Below are positions 9,643-17,310 of a stretch of 19,837 nt of DNA, one piece after another. A model generated the notes under the pieces. That model ran no database searches. It saw only the letters and a program-made list of their open reading frames with translations, and was not told the DNA's origin. The position numbers and the translations under genes were made by a program. This DNA comes from Burkholderiales bacterium (GTDB taxonomy: Bacteria > Pseudomonadota > Gammaproteobacteria > Burkholderiales > Burkholderiaceae_D): contig SYFN01000212.1 of NCBI GenBank assembly GCA_005800405.1, positions 1 through 19,837 on the forward strand. The letters are read 5' to 3'. The number at the start of each line of letters is the position of its first letter. Within the stretch, counting starts at the first letter, position 1.

Positions 9643-9987
9643 GTTTCATGCTGATCAAAGATCAATCGAACAAAGTTGGGAAGATAGGAATAGCCCTAAC
9701 GAAGCTCAGTCGTGACTTGAATGGTATTCAGAGCAACCCGATAGCCATTGAAACACGCTGTAGCGATTCTACCCACTCGCAAAACGCATGATGCTCAGAA
9801 ACCGAAAAGGTGACGCGCAACTGGCTAGCGACAATGAACATGAAAAGGATTTCTTACCGTGACTCGATTAGATTTTCATTCCGACCAAACCATGCCACAG
9901 CCCGGCGCTCTGGAACGTGCGACGACAATGCATAAGATGAAGCGAAACACTACTAATTCATTCAGCCCTCAACATCAGGAGATGATC
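9643..9987. other. 345-base gap between two regulator pseudogenes
   Basis: This stretch holds a perfect inverted repeat TGATC-AAA-GATCA at 9652-9664, just after the response-regulator stop, and an open frame of 47 codons at 9648-9791 with no ribosome-binding site that I do not consider a gene. In-frame codons from 9859 run into the Crp/Fnr gene, but no start there has a Shine-Dalgarno. No promoter is convincing. Confidence 0.4.
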
Positions 9988-10869
9988 ATGACATCAATAC
10001 AAATTTCCGATCCACGTCCCGGCAACACGAATGCGATTCAGCATACGTCTTCTGGTGAAGCTGGCTGGCAGCGGCAAGGAAAGTTATGGTCGAATCTCAA
10101 AGAACTCTGCGATCTTCTTCGTATACCTGCAGCACCATCCGTGAACGATGAGGAATTCCTCTTTCAGCATGTTCAGTTTAAAACAGGTCAACGCATACAC
10201 ACGATCGGCCAACCGTTTGATACATTATTTATCGTACATTCAGAATTTCTAAAAACAGTACTGATTGACGAGTATGGCAATGAGCAAGTACTGAGCTTTC
10301 CGATGAAAGGCGACCTTTTCGGTGTGGACGGCATACACACCAAACGCTACTCCTCCGAGGCCGTCGCCTTATCGAATTGCGATCTGATTCTCCTGCCATT
10401 CAAAAAATTCACTGCACTTGGTCGGTCTTATATCGAGCTTGAGCACGCGATGTATAGCGTCATGAGCCGCGAATTGGTGCGTGAACAAGCGATGGTCAAC
10501 ATGCTTGGCGCACTTTCTGCCGAGGCAAGAGAAGCGCGCTTCTTGGTCTCGCTATCAGAGCGCTTCGCTGAAATGGGTTATTCCATCAAACTATTTAACC
10601 TGCGCATGACTCGCCATGAAATTGGCAGCTATCTGGGACTAACACTGGAAACTGTCAGTCGCACCCTGTCCGCATTCAATTAAATTGGTCTGATCAGCGT
10701 TGACCAACGTTCGATCGGCATCAAAGATCGAGACGCTCTGCGGACGCTGCGTCGTCTGCCACCTTCCAGCTCACGGTCAAAAGCTGCAGGAAAACGAGCG
10801 CGTGAAGCCGCAGCCCTCGCTGCTACAACGAAAGTGAACAAAGAATGGAATCCTATTGCAGCAGTCTAA
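9988..10869 (+). pseudogene. Crp/Fnr-family transcription regulator, interrupted by in-frame TAA
   Basis: A Crp/Fnr-superfamily regulator. The start is ATG 9988, set by AGGAG at 9977-9981. The cyclic-nucleotide-binding-like fold is seen at about residues 60-170 (GQRIHTIGQPFDTLFIVHSE, SFPMKGDLFGVDGI), then the dimerisation helix and the DNA-binding helix-turn-helix RHEIGSYLGLTLETVSRTLS (209-228). Codon 232 is TAA (10681-10683), after LSAFN. The frame goes on IGLISVDQRSIGIKDRDALR, the normal FNR-type wing, and ends at TAA 10867-10869 after an Ala/Arg/Lys-rich tail. A GAA to TAA change explains it. Only one of the FNR-type N-terminal cysteines (C41) is present, so it is unlikely to be a 4Fe-4S oxygen sensor. 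The truncated 231-residue product loses the wing. Confidence 0.85.
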
Positions 10870-10965
10870 GCTCCCGAAGGATATGCTCGACTGCAGCCTG
10901 TTTGGAATGCAATAAATCCAAGCACTTCTTGATAGTCCTGCTCACGCATTGGTTTTCAGTTTAAT

Positions 10966-11000
10966 ACTCGGATAGACTCACTGAAATGAGTCATCCGAGT
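10966..11000. terminator. Long hairpin between the Crp/Fnr and phasin genes, probable terminator
   Basis: A strong stem: ACTCGGAT pairs with ATCCGAGT, continued after one bulged A by GACTCA/TGAGTC around a CTGAAA loop (14 base pairs in all). It lies between the convergent Crp/Fnr and phasin genes, 17 bases after the restored phasin stop. Neither side has an immediate U-tract, so bidirectional or transcript-end protection is a better description than a classic intrinsic terminator. Confidence 0.55.
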
Positions 11001-11016
11001 AAATTCAATTCGCTCT

Positions 11017-11635
11017 TTATTTTTTCTTGTTTGCAGTCGTTCTTTTATGTGCATGAGGATGCTCCACTTCCTCAACCACATGCTCGACCGTTCTTGAGAC
11101 AGCGTCGCGGGCAAAATTAGCAGCTGTTTCTACATTGCTGCGTGCGACTGTCATATTTTGTGTGGCGAAGCGGTTCACTTCGCGAAAAGCCTGCCCCCCA
11201 CACGCCCATCATGCCAGTAAAAGGATTCACCATCGCCTCACTGGGCTGACTCAAGCCTGCTGTTGCCTGATGCTGAGCGGATTCGACTTGGTCAGCCGCC
11301 GTGTGGCTTACGCGATCCATATAGTCACGAACAGACCGTCCAAACTCGGCTTGCATTTCAACCACCGCCGACATGATTTGCTGCTGGCAGTGCATGGCTT
11401 TTTCAGGCCGGTCGGAAATAGCCTGCTGCAAGTCCGCCATTCTCGACGGATCACGCATATTCGCAATCGCACGTACCAGCTTGAGCTGACTGTCAACCGC
11501 CTGATGCGTGACATCCAGCACTGCCCGATCAATTTTTTCCGTCCCGGAAAATACGACATCAGCCAGCTGTATAGACGCATCCAACTGGTACTGAACCATA
11601 TCAACTACCGGATTGTGCTGCTGTGTTTTAGGCAT
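11017..11635 (-). pseudogene. Phasin family protein, frameshifted in a 6-G run
   Basis: A phasin, the amphipathic protein that coats polyhydroxyalkanoate granules. ATG 11635 has a strong Shine-Dalgarno (AAGGAG, 11641-11646). The helical body is clear (VQYQLDASIQLADVVFSGTEKI, then DSQLKLVRAIANMRDP, EFGRSVRDYMDRV). At the run of six G on the minus strand (11194-11199, about residue 146) the frame changes and stops at 11117. Removing one G restores NPFTGMMGVWGQAFREVNRF and a further helical stretch (TVARSNVETAANFARDAVSR), a His-rich segment and a Lys-rich end at TAA 11017-11019, giving about 205 residues. As written, the out-of-frame tail (AGFSRSEPLRHTKYD) is not phasin-like. Confidence 0.85.
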
Positions 11636-11945
11636 TATGACTCCTTGAGATCGATGGAGAATCAGGAAAATTCGGTGCTCAAGGCCACGCCAGCGGGCAT
11701 CTGACGCGCGCCCGAAAAAACGCAAAAACGCCGATGCGAAAACACCATGATAATGCCGAACGCTGCCGAGACCTGCTTGGTCGAGTTTGTCATTCGACGA
11801 TGCGGTGGCTTTGAGAATTCACAAATACCGGCTATCAAAAACCTGCACTTGACAAGACTGCGGTGGCGAACCCAGCTTGCCAGTCAGCCTCACGCGAAGG
11901 GTGCCAACGCGGCGAGCGGTCTATCGAGATTATTTCTTGGTGGTT

Positions 11946-11959
11946 TTGCGCACGCGCAA
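11946..11959. promoter_or_regulatory. Palindrome TTGCGC-AC-GCGCAA upstream of minC
   Basis: A near-perfect 14-base palindrome 19 bases ahead of the TATAAT box of the min operon. It is placed where an activator or repressor might bind. No regulator is known to me for it. Confidence 0.3.
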
Positions 11960-11978
11960 ACAATAAGAGGAGCACAGG

Positions 11979-11984
11979 TATAAT
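11979..11984 (+). promoter_or_regulatory. Candidate -10 box of the minCDE operon
   Basis: A perfect TATAAT lies 74 bases in front of minC. No good -35 box stands at 16-18 bases, so the promoter would be weak or activator-dependent. Confidence 0.4.
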
Positions 11985-12017
11985 AACGCCCGGCGAGCGC
12001 GGTCTTGCCCCGACTCA

Positions 12018-12029
12018 TCCGGCGCCGGA
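12018..12029. repeat. Perfect 12-base palindrome in the minC leader
   Basis: TCCGGCGCCGGA is its own reverse complement, and flanking CTC/GAG extend the pairing across one mismatch. In RNA it would form a hairpin in the 5' leader about 30 bases before the minC start, which has no clear Shine-Dalgarno. Confidence 0.4.
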
Positions 12030-12057
12030 CGAGCGGCCGATACAAGCCCGGGACTGT

Positions 12058-12846
12058 ATGTCAAAGAACCAAGCTAGGAAGCCGCTGGAAATCAAGATAT
12101 CCACAGTGGTCGCTGTTGCCGCCCTCATAGGCGACACCGACTACGACAATCTGTCTTCGGCGTTAGGCCAACTCACCGCCGGAACTCCTGATTACTTCGA
12201 AGACGAATTCACCCTGCTCGACTTCGTACACCTGTCACCCGCACTGTCCACGGGGCAGATTGACTGGCGACGTCTGATCGCTCTATTCAAATCACATCGC
12301 TTGAATCCGGTCGCGGTTCGGAATGTACCTGCTTGTCTCGAAGATGAAATCCGGGCGCATGGCCTGAGCATCGACCAAGTAGATACCTCACGGCAGTTCG
12401 AGCTGACACCACCACCATCACTGCCTGCACCCGACACTGCCGCTAAAGAAAAACACAAAGCTGTGCCGGCAACAGCAGCACCCGCAACAGTGGCAGCGGC
12501 CCAGCCTGTCAGTACGATGGTAGTCGACACGCCCGTGCGCGGCGGACAACGTATTTATGCGCGAGGTTGTGATCTTGTTCTGACTGCTGCTGTCAACGCT
12601 GGAGCGGAAGTCATCGCTGATGGCAGTATTCATATCTATGCACCGCTTCGCGGCCGCGCACTGGCTGGCACTGCCGGCAACGCTCAGGCTCGTATTTTTT
12701 CACTGTCCCTAGAGGCTGAGCTGGTCTCCATCGCCGGCGTATACCGCACTTTTGATGAGGGCTGGCCCAAGGACTTGTCCGGCAAGCCCGTGCAGATTCG
12801 CCTTCGAGATGAGCGTCTCGACATGGTGCCTATTGAACTGAAATGA
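12058..12846 (+). CDS. minC: Septum site-determining protein MinC
   Basis: MinC blocks FtsZ polymerisation away from mid-cell. The 262-residue protein has the two expected parts: an N-terminal FtsZ-binding domain (PLEIKISTVVAVAALIGDTD, then IDWRRLIALFKSHRLNPVAVRN) and, after an Ala/Pro-rich linker (about 120-165), the C-terminal beta-helix that dimerises and binds MinD (RGGQRIYARGCDLVLTAAV, NAGAEVIADGSIHIYAPLRG, RALAGTAGN). ATG 12058 was chosen because the conserved part begins right after it; the frame is open further upstream but nothing there is MinC-like. It is first in the operon with minD and minE. Confidence 0.95.
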   Translation: MSKNQARKPLEIKISTVVAVAALIGDTDYDNLSSALGQLTAGTPDYFEDEFTLLDFVHLSPALSTGQIDWRRLIALFKSHRLNPVAVRNVPACLEDEIRAHGLSIDQVDTSRQFELTPPPSLPAPDTAAKEKHKAVPATAAPATVAAAQPVSTMVVDTPVRGGQRIYARGCDLVLTAAVNAGAEVIADGSIHIYAPLRGRALAGTAGNAQARIFSLSLEAELVSIAGVYRTFDEGWPKDLSGKPVQIRLRDERLDMVPIELK

Positions 12847-12886
12847 TTTTTTGTCTGATGGTGCTTGCTCAGTAAAGGAGTTTTCT

Positions 12887-13702
12887 GTGACAAAGATAAT
12901 CGTTGTGACCTCCGGCAAGGGGGGGGTTGGCAAAACCACCTCCAGCGCCAGCTTCGCATCCGGTCTTGCTTTACGTGGACACAAAACTGCCGTGATCGAT
13001 TTCGATGTTGGCTTGCGCAATCTTGATCTGATCATGGGGTGTGAGCGTCGCGTCGTCTTTGACATGATCAATGTTATCAATCGTGAAGCCACGCTCACCC
13101 AAGCTCTGATCAAGGATAAGCACTGTGACAATCTGTTCGTTCTACCCGCATCACAGACGCGCGACAAAGACGCACTTACCGAAGATGGTGTCGAGCGTAT
13201 TCTCGATGAACTGCGTTCCTCTGGTTTTGAATATATTGTCTGTGATTCGCCTGCTGGTATTGAACGCGGTGCGGTTATGGCACTCACTTTTGCAGACGAA
13301 GCTATCATCGTCACCAATCCAGAAGTCTCCTCGGTGCGGGATTCGGACCGTATTCTTGGTATTATTCAGGCAAAATCGCGGCGCGCGCAAACTGGTGATG
13401 AGCCAGTGAAAGAGCATCTGCTGATCACGCGCTACGTACCTAAACGTGTCGAGGCAAGTGAAATGCTGTCGTACGAAGACGTACAGCAAATTCTGCGCAT
13501 ACCGCTGCTAGGCATCATCCCGGAATCCGAGTCTGTGCTACACGCATCCAATCAAGGTAATCCTGCGATCCACATCGCCGGTAGCGAAGTCTCCGAGGCT
13601 TACAAAGATGTCGTCGCACGCTTTTTGGGCGAGGAGCGGCCGCTGCGTTTCGCAGATTATGAAAAGCCAGGTATCTTGTCACGTCTCTTTGGAGGCAAGT
13701 GA
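12887..13702 (+). CDS. minD: Septum site-determining ATPase MinD
   Basis: MinD is the membrane-bound ATPase that carries MinC and oscillates with MinE. The 271-residue protein starts at GTG 12887, set by AAAGGAG at 12874-12880. It shows the deviant Walker A (SGKGGVGKTT, residues 9-18), DFDVGLRNLDLIMGCE, the Walker B-like YIVCDSPAGIE, TNPEVSSVRDSDR and the C-terminal amphipathic membrane-targeting helix (PGILSRLFGGK). All key residues are present. Its stop overlaps a GTG just ahead of minE. Confidence 0.97.
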   Translation: MTKIIVVTSGKGGVGKTTSSASFASGLALRGHKTAVIDFDVGLRNLDLIMGCERRVVFDMINVINREATLTQALIKDKHCDNLFVLPASQTRDKDALTEDGVERILDELRSSGFEYIVCDSPAGIERGAVMALTFADEAIIVTNPEVSSVRDSDRILGIIQAKSRRAQTGDEPVKEHLLITRYVPKRVEASEMLSYEDVQQILRIPLLGIIPESESVLHASNQGNPAIHIAGSEVSEAYKDVVARFLGEERPLRFADYEKPGILSRLFGGK

Positions 13703-13704
13703 TC

Positions 13705-13971
13705 ATGTCGCTACTCTCCTTTTTTTTCAAAGATGAAAAAAAATCTTCGGCGATATCTGCCAGAGAACGCCTGCAGATCATCATCGCGCATGAGCACAAC
13801 CTCAACAGCGGCCCCGAATTTTTACCGGCACTGCACCGGGAACTGATCGGCGTCATTTCAAAATATGTGAACATCAATCCGGAAGACGTGAAGATTTCAC
13901 TGGACCGGCAGGGCAACCTCGAGGTCTTGGATGTGAACGTCGTATTGCCGGATGCCCGCACCGCACGCTAG
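13705..13971 (+). CDS. minE: Cell division topological specificity factor MinE
   Basis: MinE stimulates MinD ATPase and keeps the Min system away from mid-cell. The 88-residue protein has the usual length, an N-terminal membrane-targeting stretch (SLLSFFF), the MinD-contact segment ARERLQIIIAHEH and the topological-specificity domain (LHRELIGVISKYVNINPEDV). ATG 13705 is preferred over GTG 13699 because of GGAGG at 13691-13695. Its 3' end overlaps the next gene by 20 bases. Confidence 0.95.
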   Translation: MSLLSFFFKDEKKSSAISARERLQIIIAHEHNLNSGPEFLPALHRELIGVISKYVNINPEDVKISLDRQGNLEVLDVNVVLPDARTAR

Positions 13972-14785
13972 GTCAGGCACTTCTCCACTGCTGCATGGCG
14001 TCGATTTCACATCGGCGCCCCGCCCCAGCAAAGGCATCACAATTGCTTCAGGCCGCCTTGTCGGAGACAGCTTTACGCTGAACGACCTGACGACACTGCA
14101 TGATTTCGACAGTTTTTCAGATTGGCTACGACAACCCGGTCCCTGGCTGGCGGGATTCGATTTTCCGTTTTCATTTCCGCGCGAGCTGATCGTGCAGCTC
14201 GGCTGGCCCAACGATTGGGCGGCGCTCATTCGGCACATCGGCCAATGCACGCGCAGTGAATTGCGCGATACCTTCAAAGCAGTGTGCGACGCGCGCCCGG
14301 TCGGCAGCAAGTTCATCCATCGGACCACCGATCTGATCTCGGGCTCATCGTCATCGATGAAATGGGTCAATCCACCAGTGGCGTACATGCTGCATGCGGG
14401 TGCACCCATGTTACTGGACGCAGGGGTATCCATTCCCTTCATGCACATAGCCGATCTGGATCGTATCGCGCTGGAAGCCTACCCTGGCATGGTAGCCCGG
14501 GCGATTACCCGCGCTTCATACAAAAACGATGCGCGTGCAATGCAAACACCGGAACGCCGGGCAGCACGACTCGCGATAATCAAAGCGCTCGAGCGAGGCG
14601 ATTATCCGCAAGGTATAGCGCTGGATGCAGGAAAATACCGGCGCGCTCTACTCGACGATGGCAGTGGCGATTTACTCGACGCCGTGTTGTGCGCCCTGCT
14701 CGCCGCATGGGGATGGCAACGCCGCGATACCGGCTACGGCCTGCCGCCCCATGATGCGCTGGAAGGATGGATCGTCGGTGCCTAA
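13952..14785 (+). CDS. DUF429-family protein (predicted RNase H-like)
   Basis: A 277-residue protein of the DUF429 family, predicted to have an RNase H-like fold. The family opening GVDFTSAPRPSKG (from residue 16) carries an acidic residue at D18. A second acidic motif is WLAGFDFPFSFPREL, and a third is DLLDAVLCALLAAWGW near the end; together these could form a metal-binding site. The molecular function is unproven for the family. The first in-frame ATG lies inside minE and there is no ATG between it and the conserved opening, so a 20-base overlap with minE is likely real and implies co-translation. Any role with Min proteins is speculation; the gene may simply ride on the operon. Confidence 0.75.
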   Translation: MPAPHARSGTSPLLHGVDFTSAPRPSKGITIASGRLVGDSFTLNDLTTLHDFDSFSDWLRQPGPWLAGFDFPFSFPRELIVQLGWPNDWAALIRHIGQCTRSELRDTFKAVCDARPVGSKFIHRTTDLISGSSSSMKWVNPPVAYMLHAGAPMLLDAGVSIPFMHIADLDRIALEAYPGMVARAITRASYKNDARAMQTPERRAARLAIIKALERGDYPQGIALDAGKYRRALLDDGSGDLLDAVLCALLAAWGWQRRDTGYGLPPHDALEGWIVGA

Positions 14786-14807
14786 CCGTAATTGGGTCAT
14801 CTTGCTT

Positions 14808-16790
14808 TCAGACCGTCTTGCGTTGCGCTGCAAATTCGGAATACCACGTCAAGCATCCGGGGTTGCTCATCGCATCCGGATTGGCCACTTTTTCAAGCGG
14901 TATACCTAACAGCAGTTTCTTGATGGGCAGCTCCATTTTCTTGCCCGTCAGCGTACGTGGAATTTCAGCCACCGTATAAATATTATTAGGCACATGCCGA
15001 CCCGAGAGTTGGGTACGAATTTTTTCGCGTATGCGCTGATCGAGCGCCTCATCGAACACCACACCTTCGCGTACGACCACAAACAGCGGCATCCACGACT
15101 CGCGGCCAAGGTATTCCAGATCCACGACCATGCTGTCGAGCACCTCGGGAAGGTCTTCGACCACCCGATAAATTTCTGCCGTTCCCATGCGAATGCCGTG
15201 ACGATTGATGGTCGCATCGGAACGACCATAGATCACCGCACCACCACGTGGCGTGATGCGTATCCAATCGCCGTGCCGCCACAAGCCGGTGTAGTGCTCG
15301 AAGTAGCTCTCGAGGTAGCGCTTATCACCAGCATCATTCCAGAAATACAGTGGCATCGATGGCATTGGCTCGGTCACTACCAGCTCGCCAACTGCATCGG
15401 TGATTGAATGACCGCGATCATCAAGCGCATGCACCGCTACACCCAATGTGCGGCACTGCATCTCGCCCGCATACAGCGGCAAAATCGGACAAGATCCGAC
15501 AAAGGCAGCAGCGATATCGGTACCGCCACTGATGGAGGCCAGCATGATGTCCTGCTTCACATGCTGATACACCCACTGATAAGCTTCGGTAACCAGCGGT
15601 GAGCCGGTGGCCCCCACGGTCTTTAGATGGAAAAGATTGAACTGCTTGCCTGGCTCGATACCGAATTTCATGCAGTTCGAAAAATACGCCGCGCCAATGC
15701 CAAAGAAAGTCAGCTGCATCTCGTCTGCAAAACGCCACAGGCGATTCATGTCCGGATAACCCGGATTGCCGTCATACAGGAAAATGGTAGCGCCTACCAT
15801 CCAGCCTGTGACCTGAGAATTCCACATGATCCAGCCGGTTGTGGAGAACCACAAGAAGCGATCATCCTCACCAAGATCAAGATGCAACGCATGCGCTTTG
15901 AGTGTCTCGATGAGCGTACCACCGTGACCGTGCACGATGGGTTTGGGCATCCCGGTAGTGCCGGATGAGTAGACAATCCACAGCGGGTGATTGAAAGGCA
16001 GCTGCTCGAATTGCATCTCGCCTTCTGTGGGATGTGCAATCAGCGTATTCCAGGTAGTTACGCCGGGTAGCGTGGATGCGGGATTCAGGTACGGGAACAG
16101 AATGGTGTGCTCCAGTGTCTTGAGCTCAGCGCGCATGGTTTCGACGACTTCCATGCGATTGAAATCCTTACCACCGTATCGATAACCATCGACGGCGATC
16201 AAAACCTTGGGATCAATCTGTCTGAAGCGATCCAGTACGCTGGCACTACCCATGTCGGGCGAGCAGGATGACCAAATCGCCCCAATGCTCGCGCATGCGT
16301 AGAAAGCAATCGCTGCCTCAGGAGTATTCGGCAGATAAGCCACCACACGATCACCCGGTTCTACCCCCATGCCCCGCAGGGCCTGCGCAACCGCCGTGAT
16401 CTGCTCGCGGACCTGACGCCAGCTCAGCGTCACACGCTCGCGCACCTCAGATTCGGCTACCACTGCGATTTTGTCCGCGCTATCGCCTCCGATATTGAAG
16501 CGAAACAGCTGCTCGGCAAAATTCAAGCGGCTGCCAGTAAACCATTCAGCACCCGGCATTGCATGGGTGGACAAAATCTCCTGATACGGTGCCGAGCTCT
16601 TGATATCAAAGTAGATCCAGACCAGAGACCAGAAGCGTTCGAGATCATCGACCGACCACTCCCACAACGCCTGATAATCAGAAAAATACAAGAAATGCTC
16701 AGTGGCCAGCCATTGCATGAAGTGATTCAGCCGACTACGCGCTACGCGATCGGCGCTGGGTGTCCACAAAAGCGGGTGGTCGTCCGCCAT
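14808..16790 (-). CDS. aacS: Acetoacetyl-CoA synthetase
   Basis: AacS (EC 6.2.1.16) activates acetoacetate with ATP and CoA, allowing ketone bodies and PHB breakdown products to enter metabolism. It is an ANL-superfamily adenylate-forming enzyme of 660 residues. The start is ATG 16790 (MADDHPLLWTPS) after GGGAGA, since the 27 codons upstream are not family-like. Visible motifs are the P-loop YSSGTTGMPKP (about 274), FLWFSTTGWIMWNSQVTG, the A5-like ISGGTDIAAAF, GLWRHGDWI, and the C-terminal lysine region PRTLTGKKMELPIKKL. The SGGTDIA and RNAME-like SDATINRHGIRMGTAEIY segments distinguish it from acetyl-CoA synthetase. It converges on the DUF429 gene with only 22 bases between them. Confidence 0.95.
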   Translation of the reverse strand: MADDHPLLWTPSADRVARSRLNHFMQWLATEHFLYFSDYQALWEWSVDDLERFWSLVWIYFDIKSSAPYQEILSTHAMPGAEWFTGSRLNFAEQLFRFNIGGDSADKIAVVAESEVRERVTLSWRQVREQITAVAQALRGMGVEPGDRVVAYLPNTPEAAIAFYACASIGAIWSSCSPDMGSASVLDRFRQIDPKVLIAVDGYRYGGKDFNRMEVVETMRAELKTLEHTILFPYLNPASTLPGVTTWNTLIAHPTEGEMQFEQLPFNHPLWIVYSSGTTGMPKPIVHGHGGTLIETLKAHALHLDLGEDDRFLWFSTTGWIMWNSQVTGWMVGATIFLYDGNPGYPDMNRLWRFADEMQLTFFGIGAAYFSNCMKFGIEPGKQFNLFHLKTVGATGSPLVTEAYQWVYQHVKQDIMLASISGGTDIAAAFVGSCPILPLYAGEMQCRTLGVAVHALDDRGHSITDAVGELVVTEPMPSMPLYFWNDAGDKRYLESYFEHYTGLWRHGDWIRITPRGGAVIYGRSDATINRHGIRMGTAEIYRVVEDLPEVLDSMVVDLEYLGRESWMPLFVVVREGVVFDEALDQRIREKIRTQLSGRHVPNNIYTVAEIPRTLTGKKMELPIKKLLLGIPLEKVANPDAMSNPGCLTWYSEFAAQRKTV

Positions 16791-16892
16791 ACCTGTCTCC
16801 CGGTTGTTTTTGTTAATAGCCTGCGCATGATAATGCAAACCACGGGGAGAACCGAATGACGGACGAACCATCTCGAGAAGTTGGTCTGAACG

Positions 16893-17225
16893 TCAGTGAA
16901 CCTGATGTTTAAGCTGAGAGAGTTCCTGATGCGCTTTTATGACGGCATCCTTGAGCTTCTGATCAACATTGGCAGCGCTCTCGCACGCTGTCTTGGCCTT
17001 ATCACCGAGTTGCTCCAGCTCGTCGACACATTGACGTATCGACGCTTCATCGGATGATTGCTGTAATGTTTTTGTGGCCTGATCGGATTGCTGATCCAAT
17101 TGCTCGATACTGCTCTTGATATTGCCGGGTAAGCTGTCACCTGCGCTCGCGCAGGCCTGACTGGCTTGCTGAATTGTCTGCTTGATCTGACTGAATCGCT
17201 GCTTTACTTCATTGGCTTGCATCAT
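16893..17225 (-). CDS. Small Gln-rich helical protein of unknown function
   Basis: A 110-residue, highly polar protein with no signal peptide and no membrane segment. It is rich in Gln, Ala, Lys and Ser, and its heptad-like pattern (RFSQIKQTIQQASQAC, IEQLDQQSDQATKTLQQS, ELEQLGDKAKTACESA, HQELSQLKHQV) suggests a coiled-coil or helical bundle. It has three Cys (C25, C66 and C80 approximately). ATG 17225 is supported by AGGAG seven bases upstream. I recognise no domain. It lies downstream of the BON/SRPBCC gene on the same strand, so they may be co-expressed. Confidence 0.75.
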   Translation of the reverse strand: MMQANEVKQRFSQIKQTIQQASQACASAGDSLPGNIKSSIEQLDQQSDQATKTLQQSSDEASIRQCVDELEQLGDKAKTACESAANVDQKLKDAVIKAHQELSQLKHQVH

Positions 17226-17252
17226 GATCGCACTCCTGTGTGTTTGTTTTAA

Positions 17253-17265
17253 CCGGAGAATCCGG
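17253..17265. terminator. Short hairpin between two minus-strand genes
   Basis: A 5-bp inverted repeat (CCGGA, 3-base loop, TCCGG) follows the BON/SRPBCC stop on the minus strand by about 45 bases and is followed by TTAAAAC. It is weak; partial termination at most. Confidence 0.25.
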
Positions 17266-17310
17266 CTTGAATTGGAATGTGGGGTACGGACGAAGTTCCA
17301 TCAGATAGCC

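Larger units (their letters stand above)
11636..12057. other. 422-base divergent region between phasin and minC
   Basis: This intergenic stretch carries the phasin ribosome-binding site at one end and the minC leader at the other. I find no convincing gene in it: open frames here have no ribosome-binding site and no recognisable product. Confidence 0.5.

Noticed and set aside
9648..9791. 47-codon plus-strand ORF between the two regulator genes
   Set aside because: No ribosome-binding site and no recognisable product; length is within chance.
9859..9987. GTG 9859 as start of the Crp/Fnr gene
   Set aside because: No Shine-Dalgarno there and the first 43 residues are low in similarity to the family; AGGAG at 9977-9981 points to ATG 9988.
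11135..11704. Long plus-strand ORF of 189 codons opposite the phasin
   Set aside because: Antisense shadow: the minus strand encodes a recognisable phasin with a strong ribosome-binding site.
11849..11877. TTGACA upstream of minC as a -35 box
   Set aside because: No -10-like hexamer at 16-18 bases downstream.
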